Assembly (NCBI GenBank): GCA_032358165.1
Contig: JAALGY010000038.1
Location: forward strand, 744,001 to 808,000
Length of the DNA stretch: 64,000 nucleotides
Reading direction: 5' to 3'
DNA from: Diplosphaera chodatii
Lineage: Eukaryota; Chlorophyta; Trebouxiophyceae; Prasiolales; Stichococcaceae
Of the stretch, positions 14,673 to 26,400 are shown piece by piece. The notes under the pieces were generated by a model that did no database searches, was not told the DNA's origin, and saw nothing but the letters and a program-made list of their open reading frames with translations. Within the stretch, counting starts at the first letter, position 1; every line of letters begins with the position of its first letter. The position numbers and the translations under genes were made by a program.

Positions 14673-15184
14673 GCCGCAGATGCAAGACCGACGAAATACT
14701 TGGCCCGCCTTATCTACTCATGCGACCAGCACGAGAACTATGCCAAAGACGGCGGCTTTTATGTGTTGCCTGGCAAGCTGGAGGGGCAGCAATCGTCAGT
14801 GTCTGCCGAACTCGGCCCTGAGGAAAAGATGTGTGAGCTTTACGATCCATGAAGTAAATGTCCATTAGGTAGGGGTAGTTGAAGAGCTTCTGTAACTACC
14901 CCTACATTAGGTCGAGGGCGCGCCGCACGTGACATGGTCAGCAACGCGACTATGAGTATGCATACGTCGGAACCATCAAGCGAGCCGTTCCTTACACAGC
15001 ACGTCCTCAAGTGTTAACGTTTTGGATAGTGCTTCTTCCCACAATGCCGGCTTCAGCTTCTCTGATTGATCCACGGCTGCTCGAGTTATGCACGACATCC
15101 AGATTTTCTCCTTGAGCTTAGTGGAGTTGGGCCATGGAGCAGTAAAGCTGATGCAAGCGTGCAGCTGATGTTGCACCGCTCGAC
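14673..15184. promoter_or_regulatory. Divergent intergenic region (RABC / SAM-domain gene)
   Basis: About 510 bp between the start codons of two divergently transcribed genes. It contains the palindromic element at 14869-14905; nothing else was recognised. Confidence 0.4.
14864..14910. mobile_element. 37-bp palindromic mini-element flanked by ATTAG direct repeats
   Basis: A perfect 12-bp inverted repeat, gtaggggtagtt (14869-14880) and aactacccctac (14894-14905), is separated by a 13-base loop. It is bracketed by identical 5-bp direct repeats attag at 14864-14868 and 14906-14910; the two bases following each repeat are also gt. Terminal inverted repeats plus a short direct duplication is the signature of a DNA-transposon derivative, here of extreme minimal size. 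A transcribed stem-loop or a chance palindrome remains possible. Confidence 0.45.
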
Positions 15185-18100
15185 ATGTCGGACGTCTGGA
15201 GCTACCTGTCAGGATCAGGCTCAAGGCGGCTTACTCGCGGCAAGGCCTCCCTCGATCAGCGGTCTTCCTGCTGCATATCGGACACCACTGCACCTGGCAG
15301 CCCATCACCTGATCTAAACCAGTCTGGATCTTTCAAGCTTGGCTCGGTCGCTGTCACGTCCGACGGCCGTGGCGGCGTCAGCATCAATGGCAGCAAAGGA
15401 TCGGCGTCACTGGACCATGCAGGGCTTCTGTCACCATCCACTGCGCCATCGGTGGCAGCTTCTTCTTCGATGTTCTCACCCGCCACAGCACGGACAGATC
15501 TGCCGCCTGCTTCGCTGCGGACGTCTGCCTCCCTGCGCAACAGCTATGCCAGCTCGTCCTGGGTGGCGTCCTCGCCTGAGCCTGCTGCTAATGGTCTCCG
15601 CCACACCAGCACCGTGGAAGCTGAAGAACAGCCGCCAAAGCCTGTTACGGCTCCATCGACCGCCGATGATGCAGCGTCACAGTCGAGCAGTCGGCAGCAG
15701 CGTGAGCCAGCAAGCAATGCAATTCCGCAGCAACCACCAATGACCTCTGACACTCAGCCTGCGGCCAGCCAAGCGGCATCCCCGCTGAGCGAGTGGGGCA
15801 ACTACAAGACGCCTTCCAGCTCACGTCAGCCCACAAAGGACGATGCCGTTGGCAGCGAATCGCCGCAGCGTGTCGCCACCTTGACCGCCTGGCCGGCTGG
15901 ATCGCCGCCCCCAGAGGTGCTTCGCACCAGCAGCCATGGCGCACGGTCAAGCACCAGCCACCGCAGGAACTCCAGCAGCCTGCGGCCTGACACGGCATGT
16001 CTCGATTGTGCAGCAGCAGCTGCTCCGGACAGCAGGGCAACACCAGATGCAACAGCACACCTGGCCGCTCGGCGCAGCTCCCTAGCCAGCCTGCGTTCTC
16101 TGCTCAGTAGCCGGCGAGGGTCCCTCCGCAGCGCCTCGATCCGCAACACGGGGTCGGTGACGGCAGAAGCTGCGGGTGCTGGAGCTGACAGTGGCAATCC
16201 GGCAGCACTGCACAGCTGGGGACAGTATGCTGGTTCTGGCGGACCTTGCCACAGTGGTGAGAGCATGAAAAACCGACTTGCAAATCATATACCAGGCCGT
16301 CTGGCCTGTTACAGACTTGATCCTCACCTGATGTTTTCATGTCTGTGTCAGCAGATGGGCGCACACAGGGTGTGCAGGCGGCAGCCCCTCTTGCTCCACA
16401 GGGCAGCATCCCCATCCTCAGCGGCATGCAGCCACCCATTGCCACTGTTGCAGGGTCAGGAAGCGATGCACAGCCTCAGTCTCATATGCAGCCAAAGCAG
16501 CAGCCCGCCATAGAGCTGCTGTCCGCACCTAGCGGCGCCATTGGACAACAAGCTGCGCCTTCCAAGCAACGATCATGTGACCGGCCTGCAGGTGATACTG
16601 CAGCTGACAGCAGCAGCTCTGCCGCCACGCCAGTTTTCCTGCAGCCGCCGTGGCGACAGCAACTACCCAATGGCAGGCTCAATGGCCCAGCAAAGGAGAA
16701 TGGCGTGCCTGGCAGCAGTGGCAGCAAACAGCAGAAGCACTACGATTTGTTGTCAGGCACAGCAACGACGCACCTCAGCAAGAAGGAGCAGCGCTGGCTG
16801 CAGCAGCTGCAGATGCCCTTCGACCAGTGGAACAGCGCCCAAGTGGGTATCATTCCAGGCTGTGGGGTCCTGGTCAGTTATGCGATTTGCACTTCCAAGT
16901 GGCATCTGCACCTCACTGCACCGACTGCCATTCTTTTTAGTGCTGCAGGTTGCAGACTGGGTGTCAAACATGGGTATGGACCAGTATCGCCGCAGCTTTG
17001 TGCACCATGCCATCAACGGCGTGTTGCTGGGACAATTGACGTCTGAGCAGTTCAAGGTAACCTGCTGTTGCCTGCACTGCATCCTGATTGTTCTAATCAT
17101 TCTATTTGTCCAACAAGCACTTATCGGTCGACACTGGCAGCAAGTCATGTAGCATGTAGGTGGTCGGCAGCCTGCAGCTCAGTTTGCAAGTGTGGACGTT
17201 GTGTGCCGTGCGGCTTGCAGGTGGACCTGGGCATCCATCCGCTCGGCCACCAGCAGCTGCTGCTGCAAGCAATTGGTCGTCTGAAGTCAGCGCCCCCCTC
17301 TTCTGCCTTGGCCAGCAGTGGTAAGGAGCAATGACGATGCAGAAAATGAGCTGATTAGTCGACGCTGGACATCTCTGTCACACACCTTGCCAGCATTTCC
17401 AGCTGCTGCCGCTGTTGGGCAAGCTTATGAAAAGGGTGAGATGCTGAACTGCTTCCATGACATGTCAGGCAGCGGCAGGGTCTCGCCCTTGGTACTGCGT
17501 GCACCCAGTGCGCGGGAGACTGCCCGTCAGCAGGCGTGCCTGATGAACAGCCTGCACCGAGCTGAGCAGCTTAGCAGGCAGCACGCAGAGTGAGCCTGCC
17601 CGAAGGACTGCATGCTCTTGACAGATGAGACGTCGTTGTGTTCTCCAATGGGCCTGCTTCAGCTACATCTATGTATCTCCGACGCTGCAAGCAGGCTGGT
17701 CGACGCTGTTGAAGGCACTAATCCGCTTTCCTTGTCACCTATGGTACAGGCATGCGGATCAGGAGCGCAAGCGAGCCGAGGCGGCAGCAAGGCAGGCGGC
17801 ACAGCTGCGCAGCCACATGAGCCTGTTGCAAAAGCCCAGCACAGCTTCGTCTGAAGGTGTCGTGTCTGTCACAGCGACCAACAGGCTCAGCTGGTCATCG
17901 TTGCAGGAGTTCTGACACACATGTCGCAGCTGCGCAGAGCAGCGTGCGTTGACTGACTTGCATGCCTCGGCACATGTGTTAATGCAGGACATGCTGCAGT
18001 GGCTGATCTGCAGGCGCCATGGCATGGTTGCGCCCCAGGACAGCCCCACAACCCAGCTTCGACCAGGCAGGCCGTGTACCATGGCACCCAAATGGCGTGG

Positions 18101-21100
18101 TGCCGCTGCCACCCGTCGGCCACCTGGCAGACACAGAGGTAGGCGGCAACTGGAACGCAGCATAACGCCGGCCCACCATCAGGTTGCAGCATAGCTGTAG
18201 CCTTGGTAGATGCTAGTGTGGGCTCCCGCTGGTGCACTCACGCAACAACTAGCCATGGTCCCTGCAGCCAAAAACACAATGTGCAGTCCAGTGCTGACAG
18301 TGTGCGTCATGCACAGGACTTTGCCCGGCGGCCTTCGACATCTACCTCGATGCCCTTTCGAACGCATGGCAGGCGTCCAGGGACTGGCAGCAAGGCCTTC
18401 CTGCGGCGTTTGCAGGCGGACCTTGACAGCAGGGAGACCAGGCTGCAGGTCGTTGCGTTAGCGTTGAAATTACTGTGTCCGAATGATGCACAGGCTCCTG
18501 ATGCGTAATCGCGGTGCACATGCCATGCTGGTGGCAAGGAAGATACTGACGCTGCAATGAGCATGGGCAGCCTGTGGGAGCCTGACAGTGTGATTGGGTG
18601 ACAGTGCCCGCCTTTGCAGGTGACACGGCAAAGGCTGATACAAGAAGAGCAGCTGGAGTGGGGCATGGATGACCGAGCACATGAGGAGGCGGACACAGCA
18701 TTCCTGAGGTGTGACCGCCGACCGTTGTCCCTAACCAGCATGCGTTAAGAGTGCATGTGCCAGGATGACATGTGGATTGATATAAAGGACAAGATGCGGC
18801 GGCTTGAGGCACGCATCGCGTCATAGCACAGATACTTCACTCTGTTGTCCTGTCCAGACACATCGTCAGAGGGCGAAGTTCTTGGGCTGGTGCTGCAGGT
18901 CGTATAACCACGAAGCGCATTTAGGGCTCGATCTGCCAGACAGCGGCCTGCCACCAGATAATGCCCTGGACGAGCTGTGCACCCATGTCCAGGTGCATGA
19001 CACTCACATCATGGTGACACTCGCCAGATGTCTCAGCATTCTGAGGTGGTCTTTCTATGTAGAAGTCACCAGCAATCGCATATCCGCACGTTCAAGGCAT
19101 TGAGAGCGTGTGCTGCTGCACCGCAATGTGTCCAGAGGGATCAGCCACCCTGAAGAAGAGCCTCAGCTGTGTACCATCACAGGACAAGTTCCCTGGTGTG
19201 GCGGCAAAGGTGGCTGCCATTGCGTCGCTGCAAGGCGCGGCAAAGGCGAGCCGGCTGGTGGCGCTGCTGCGCTCCCAGCAGTTCATGCGCCGGTATGAGG
19301 CAGACCTGGCCGGCCGTGCCCAGCGCCTCGAGCAGCTGGCCCGCCACTGGTGAGACCATGGCTCATTGAGCACTTAAATCCCACAATACATGTTTATGCT
19401 GTGACAGCTGCACTTTGTATGAAAATTTGAGATGAGATCCTGTGGCTGGTCAGGCAGGCACGTGCACTGTACTTGAGCCTGCATGTATGGGCCTTGAGCA
19501 ACATGCTCTATGCAACACTGGAAGGGCCTGCATCACTTGCAGGTCGAGTGCCAGGCCGGGCGGGGGTGCAGATCCTGCAGCTGCTGCTGACGCGGACTTC
19601 GATGGTTGCCAGGCTTGGTTTGCGGAAGCCGGCTGGAGCGCCGAAGCTTTTGCAGAGCCCTCGCTGACAGCAGTTGATGCTCTTGTGGATTTGCTGCTGA
19701 AGCGCGTGCTGGCCAGCATAGAAGGCAAGCCCGACAGGTAAGCAGGGATGAATTGGATGGAGGCAGGCTCCTTGCTGTCGTGCTGTGCGTTGCCTGCATC
19801 ACCTTGTGGTGCACGCTGCTGCTGTGGGATGCAGCTAAGCCTTCGGTGTGCTATGTGTAAACGTGCAAAACAGCTCACAGCGTGAGCGCTGCCTTCAGGG
19901 GTTCTGTGGATGAGCTAGACGATCTCCAGCGTCAGAAAGGGACAGCAACAAGTAGTGCCTCCACTGAAGCAGCCGCAAACAGCAGCCCTGGCGCCGCTGA
20001 CTTAGCTGTGGGCGGATACAACCCTGCGGCGGCAGCTGACAGCAGAGGTTCAGGAGGACCAGCACTGGCTGATGTACACCAGGCAGCTGAGCAGCCAGGT
20101 GCAGCAGGTAGACAGTCTGCACCAGCTGCACAGCATGCATGTATGTGTAGACCCTCTGCAGGTGGATCAGCCACCATTGCGCTTCTCAAGGCCAGCAGCA
20201 CCATTTGACACGTGAGCCGTTTCTTAGCATACAGCAGATTGTGCTGTGGCGCTGCATGCAGGCGCTTCAGCGCACCCAGGCGGGAGGCTTGGGGAGACGG
20301 TAGAGCTGCTGGCAGGGTGCCACAAGCGTGACCTGCAGAAGCTGGCCGAGCTCAAGGGCCGCCCGCGCTGCGTCTTCCTGCACAGGTGCCGCTTCCGCAC
20401 TAGGCAACCCCGCGAACAGCTGATACTGAAGTCCATGAGAAACTCAAAATTTGCTTGAACACGTCCACAACCCCTCAGTGCATGGGTGGCGCAGGGCAAT
20501 CCGGAATCAGCAGTTCATCCGGTTCACGAAGCACGATCTGGCGGAGCGTGAGGCCAAGATGCGGAGCGCAGTTGATGCGTATTGGGAGGCTCACCCAAAG
20601 CACCGGGTGCCACAGGTGATGCAGTGCTCAGATGTACAAGCTATTGACGGCTGCTTACGACCCATGAGCCGCAGGCATGTTCTGAAACAACTGTGTATCA
20701 TGTGTAAGTTTGTGGGGCTCAAATGTCGTGGCATCACACACAGCAGGTGTTGCGATCAGTCGTTGATCTTGATTCAGCTGATGCAGGAGCGCATAGAGAA
20801 GTTCATGGAGCGCCTGGATGCTGGTGAGCCTCCCGATCCAGAGTGGCCGCATGTGATAGCAACTCCTTGCAGCAGCTGCCCGTGTGCAATTATAAAACCA
20901 TCAACCACTGCTGTTGCGCTACTCATGGGTGTTTCCCTATGTCGCAGATGCAGAGAGACGCACGGCAAACAGGTCTGTGTCCCTCTGCATCTTGGCTCAC
21001 AAAGGCTACATATACGCTGCAGCATGCCTGCTCTCTTGGCTCCTTTAGGCAATCACAAGGCAATATCTAATGAAGACCATGCGGGGTCTTCTGAAGAGGT

Positions 21101-21231
21101 GTTTCCAGGCAAGTAGAATTGCGTATGTTGTTTGCTGCAGGAAGGAGATAGCTAAAGCGGCATTAGAGGGAAGGGACTCTGGAAGCGCTCTAGCACGGCC
21201 AGCGGCGAAGACAGCAGCACCAAGGAAGTAA
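15185..21231 (+). CDS. Large SAM-domain protein with repeated coiled-coil motifs (possible ciliary/basal-body-type scaffold)
   Basis: About fifteen exons, most checked for matching phase, run from ATG 15185 (MSDVWSYLSGSGSRRLTRG) to TAA 21229-21231. Residues 1 to about 530 are low-complexity Ser/Ala/Pro/Gln-rich. A SAM domain follows (WNSAQVADWVSNMGMDQYRR, then INGVLLGQLTSEQFK and VDLGIHPLGHQQLLLQAIG). After it come helical segments (ERKRAEAAARQAAQLRS) and a motif occurring at least three times, clearest as SKAFLRRLQADLDSRETRLQ, SQQFMRRYEADLAGRAQRLE and NQQFIRFTKHDLAEREAKM, with a weaker fourth copy FMERLDADAERRTANR. An in-frame TGA at 17591 is avoided by the donor A|GTGAGC. The exons near 18750-18960 are not fully resolved. 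No family is firmly recognised; the repeat style recalls cytoskeletal proteins, an inference only. It may be two genes, but splice phases argue for one. Confidence 0.65.
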
Positions 21232-21766
21232 GATGCAGAAGTGTCATTCAGCATGAGGGTGAATGCCAGGGGTGGTTTCAGGTAGACAGCGTACTCATGC
21301 CCACTTAATGCTGATGCATGGTGTTCCATTGGCAGCAGCATAGCACGCCGCGGCAGCAAGACCGCTTAGCAGTGCAGCATGTATATTGCATAGTTCAATA
21401 CTTGATCAGTTCTGACAGAGAACAAGCGCTGATGTGTACCCCGATAGCTTGCCTCGCATGAGTAACAAATGCTCGCTGAAAAACCATGCCCCGAGGAATT
21501 AACCGACCCGACTTGGCAGAGCTGCCAAGATTTTGTTGCACAGAAACCCCCACCCCAGCGTCACCAAGCCAGCGCCGCTGCTGCTACTGCAGACTGCATC
21601 TGCGTTTGACCAGCTTTGACAGCGAGTGGCAGATGAAAAACACATTACCCGTGCAGTATGAAACAAACAGAGCCCCTGTTACTCACGCGCACTACTGACA
21701 GCTGCTTGGCCCAGCATGTGTTTGTGTCAAGCCAATTGCAGTCCCCCGCTCCAGTGAAAATTGTCA
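21232..21766. other. Convergent 3' intergenic region
   Basis: About 535 bp between the stops of the SAM-domain gene (+) and the TLC-domain gene (-). No gene, repeat or RNA was recognised. Confidence 0.4.
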
Positions 21767-23181
21767 TCACTTGTGCTTCAGCGCGATGGCTTCAGGCTGC
21801 GCCTGCGTATGTCCGGGCATTGTCCTCCGGAAGGTGCGCCACGCCTTTAGTACGTTGGTCAGGTTGATGTACAGGAGTCCTGCTGATGCCATGCCGTACC
21901 TGCCCAGTCCACATGATCAGCGTCAAGATTGTGCAGCTTGATCCTCCATGCTGCGATGTCGGACAGTAACTGGTTCGCAAAGCAGGTGACTCTGCAACAG
22001 TGGATACCTTGCACGTGTGGCAAACGCATCCGGCTGAAATACCACCAGTAGGGTCAGTGCCGCATGTGGCAGCAGTCGGCACGCAACCAGTGTTACTCTT
22101 TCCGCACGGGCAACCCCCCGCCGCCATGTGCTGTCTGCCTCCACAGCCAGAAAGTCCTGCATGGTATACTGACTGGTCACCAGCCGCTAACCGACACGGA
22201 TTCAATAGAACTGCACCGTCCTATGGTCGACCTGTGCTGAAGATGCTTTGCAGATGCCATCTCAACCACCCTGTCAGCAGCCAGAGGCTGTCATGCTGCC
22301 GGTGCGAACCACATCTCTCTGGAGGGGGCACCTGCAGGCGTCTGGTCAGGAAGAAGACGGTGTGCGCCTCTGACACCAGCGTGGCTGCCAGCAGCGCGGT
22401 GTGATCCGACTTGAACGCTGCCGCCGCGAATAAGACCAGCAGCGTCGTTAGGTGCAGCATCTTCAGGTACGACCGCTGGTAGATCCTACAGGAAACAAAG
22501 AGACACATTGCATGACAACGACGACGAAACATCTGTGTTGTACATTCTGGTTTGCTGCGTAGCGGATCGATCAGTCGACTGTTGCTGTTGACTATTGCCA
22601 ATGCATCGTTGTCTGTGCCATGGATTGGCAACAACAGCACAAAGAACACGTAACGAATCAGCACAGCACACCTGTAAGCGACCAGGATCCACAGCAGGAA
22701 GGCGCAGAACCCAGCTGACACGCAGACTATGGCGTCCGGCACAGCAGTCAGGGCCGGCGGGGCTGCCACATCCAGCGCTGCTGGCGTGGTGATGATGTAT
22801 GCCACTGCGGCCATGCTGACACCAGCCGAGTACAGCAGGTGCACAACGTCTGTGCACCACCAGACGCGGGTCTCTGGCTCCATGGCCCTGCGCGCGCAGG
22901 TGGACACGTCGACATGGGCCATAAATCTGAACTAGCTCTTTGGGAGCAAATACATTTGATCGAGCCAGTGGCATGGTATCCTGACTCCGACAACATGCAT
23001 GTGCACAGGAAGCAAGCAATAGGCAGCTACCTCACCTATAGTGGGATGAGAAGGTTGCACTGAGCAGGCTCGCCAGGTACAGCAGCGCAGCGCAGGTTGC
23101 TGATGCGAAGGGAACCAACAGCACAGCGCGGCGCTGTCCAACTGCCCACCCCGCCAGGAAGAAGTACACCCCGAGCAGCAT
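21767..23181 (-). CDS. TLC-domain (TRAM/LAG1/CLN8-like, TLCD4/TMEM56 type) membrane protein
   Basis: Five exons join in phase: about 23181-23033 (LLGVYFFLAGWAVGQRRAVL, ending SSHYR), 22879-22675 (AMEPETRVWWCTDVVHLLYS), 22493-22334 (IYQRSYLKMLHLTTLLVLFA), about 22161-22010 (DFLAVEADSTWRRGVARAER) and the last exon ending in LLYINLTNVLKAWRTF and the TGA at 21769-21767. The protein has about six hydrophobic segments. The conserved opening (R-V-x-W, then a histidine, like R-V-V-S-T-x-H-A in TLCD4) and a C-terminal N-x-x-N-x-x-K-x-W helix fit the TLC fold, whose members act in sphingolipid synthesis or membrane-lipid composition. The only ATG in the first exon directly follows the CAG acceptor. The first exon is also in phase with the last exon of the upstream cyclopropane synthase, so this may be the C-terminal domain of a fused protein rather than its own gene. 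Confidence 0.6.
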
Positions 23182-23405
23182 CTGCCGATGTCAATAACAG
23201 CTTTAGTCAGTATGTGCGCTTGACAGCATGTCGAGCAATGCTTCTGCTGTAAGCACAACTTCAGATGGCAGCCATTAGTCAGCTGGACCCACACGTGTAC
23301 AGCACGCCGCAGCAGGTGCTGCTGTGAAGGACTCAGCACGGCCTTGCAGTGGGAGCGTCTGTTTCTGTATTAGTTCCCTCACTACCTTGCTTCGAAGTAC
23401 ACCAC

Positions 23406-26400
23406 TCAGCTTGAGACACTGCACACACTGACACACGCAAAGTGCACCTGCGTCATGGGATCGGGGGAGCTGGGGCGGCGGCTGGGCTCCGCCACTGCCT
23501 GCGCCAGCGTGGCGCCAGCTGGCGCCGCCAGGCTGCTGCGCACCTCAGCGCCCTTCACCCACAGCACCTGGAAGGTGTGGATGTACCGCTCGTCGAACGC
23601 CGCCTCGCAGTACGCGAAGTAGAACCTGCAGAGGGCAACGAAGCAGATCACGGATGCAGCAGCATCGGCACACTGCAGACCAGTTGTGTCAGGACTGCAA
23701 GGCGGCAGAACGCAGATAGTCAAGCCATGACTTGAACAGCAGCTGCGCGCACCGGTACTTGCGCCAGAAGCGCTCGGAGTAGCCCAGCTTCATCACATCG
23801 TGCTGGCGCTCCTCCCAGGCCGACCGCCACTCCCGCAGTGTGACTGCGTAGTGCGGGCCGATATCCTGGCAGTCGTGCACCTGCAGCCAACTCGCGAAGT
23901 GAGATATATCAGGCACAACTGTCTGGCTGATGCCTGTGCAGCTGGTCGTGCAGGGCTTCAACTTACACACTTGGCTGCAGCTGCCAGGCAGACCGCCCCT
24001 TGACATCACAAACTTGGGAGTGCAATACGTCAGCACAAGCACACACCTGCAGGGCTGTGCCACGTGCAGCCTGCACCATGGCGCCCATCGATGGCAGGTG
24101 TCCCCCCGGGAAGATGTGCTCCCTGATGAAGTCGCTGCTGGCACAGTACGCCTCATACCGCTCATCGGGCTCCGCTATCACCTAAGCAGTATGCACGGGC
24201 AGTTTACATCAGATGATACTGTGCTTTCACAGGACTGTGAGGAGGGGCGCCTGTTGGCAAACAAGCATTGGGCAACCCAACACACCACCACGCTTAGTCG
24301 AGTGCAGCAGCTCTGGCCAGTCACAGCGAGGCACCTGGATGATGGCCTTGCCGCCGGGCTTCAGGGCAGCATCGATGGCTGTGAAGTATGTCACGAGATG
24401 CTCCTGGCCCACCGCCTCGATCATCTCGCAGCTGACCACTTTGTCGAAGCTGCCCGTCTCTGCCGGAATCTCCCTGTACAAAGCCACTGTCAGTTTAGAT
24501 CACCCGCGCAGGGAGAACGACGAGGAACCTGAGACTGTTCAGGAAGAACACACGGCCGAAAGGCTGAGCTGAACAGCTTCAACGGCACATCCTGGAGAGA
24601 CCTGTAGTCGCAGAACATGAGGGTGATACGGTCCGCGAGGCCGGCGGCCTTGACCCGCGCCTTTGCCTCCGCCAGCTGCTCCTTGCTGACAGTGATGCCT
24701 GTCCACCTGTGCAGTGTTGCTGCACGGTTGATGCAGGCATGACATCACGTGGTTGAGAGGCAATGCTGGCTTGGACATCCCCTCCGCATGTTACTATGTA
24801 TTCAGTACGGCAGCTGCAGCCATGAGCCTCACCTGCACCCGGTTGTTTGGACTGCATGGATGGCCATGGAGCCCCAGCCGCAGCCGATCTCGAGCACGAA
24901 GTCGGTAGCGCACACCTCCGCCGCCACCAGCATGGCATCCAGCTTAGCCAGCTGCGCCTCACGCAGCGAGCCGCCTGCATCAGGCAGTGTCACGCTGTCA
25001 ACTCAGTGCAAAGCAAGTGGCTGCTGCCCGGGCCAGGTTGATAATCCTATGTGCGCCACTCCGACAGTGCCACAGGCAAACATACACCTGCCCACCTGCT
25101 TTGTGGATGCCGCAGGAGTAGGTGAGCGTGTCATCCAGGAACAGGCGGTACATGTCGTTGCCCGCATCGTAGTGCTCCTCGATGTTGCGCCTGCTGCCTG
25201 CAGAATCACGACCGGTACTGTCACCTAGCCCGCAGGCTGCATCAGCACTTTACGAGGATGCTGTTGTGCAAAGGTGCTGCTCAGAAATGATTGCAAGGTC
25301 CTCCTCTCCGCATGAAACCGCTTGTGTCCCTGCAGGTAGCAGTGGGCATCGTGGAGGCGCACCTGAGATGGTGTTGCTGCGGGCGGCGTGGGCGGCGCGC
25401 AGCGCCCAGCCACCCAGGGTGTTGAGGAAGCCCAGCAGCCCACGGCTGGCCTCGATGTTGGTCGCATTTGCGACCGCCACCGCCAGCAGACCGCCCAGAT
25501 CGTCAACCTGCCCAAGCACGATGTCACCACTGAGAGCATGTGCTGAGCACGGAGTGTGATCCCGATAGAGAACAGTCCGTCTCCCTGCTCTACCTTGCTG
25601 TACTACCGAATGGAGGTGCTCGGCACTTGGGCACAGTACAGCGGAGTGGTCACCTCATAATCGCCATCCATGTACGACTCCCCCATCCCCGTGTCATGGC
25701 GCATGATGATCTTGCCGAAGAAGGCGTAGTCGAACAGCCGGATGACTGCAGCCCGGCGGGGCCGGTGCCGCCACGCCTCCCCTGTTGACAGCGCGACGGC
25801 CATGTCAACAGATGCAAGGGCCAGCCTCACACCCTGCTGCATGGCTGGCTGGCTGTGCTACGTGGTTGAGCGATACATCAAGAGAAGTTAGAGTGATTGT
25901 GCTGCTGGGACACCCACCCGGCGCAATAGGTGGCTGGCTGGTGCTGGGGTCGCCGTAGGAGAGCTCCTCGCCGTTAGGCAGGATGATTCGCAGGTGGCCC
26001 ACATTGATGGCGGCCCGCGCAAAGCGGTCAAAAACGTTTAGGGCAAGGCTCCCAAGCAACCCAACCTGCACAATATCAAGTCAGCAATGCTGAGGCCCCC
26101 TTGTAGGTTCTCAGGTTGTAAAACACCTCACAGCTGTGCCCTGCTCAGCTGCTGCATGGCCTCTCAATGGCGTGGTATCGAGTTCTGGCGTGCCTTGGGG
26201 CTGGCGGCCCGTGGCTTCCACGGCACTGTTGCGCCCAGGGCCTCGGCCACGGCAATGCCGGCCTTGAGGCCGTCCTCATGGAAGCCGTACCCCGCCCATG
26301 CGCCCGCAAGGTACACGCCGCCCTTGCCCTGCAGCAAGGAGGCACCTAAGTTCAGCACGGCTGCTTACGGTGTGCGAGGCTGTAAGTCAGGGTGCAGGCA

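Noticed and set aside
15256..16445. Several - strand open frames of 80-146 codons.
   Set aside because: Shadows of the Ser/Pro-rich exon of the SAM-domain gene, which has the coherent splice structure.
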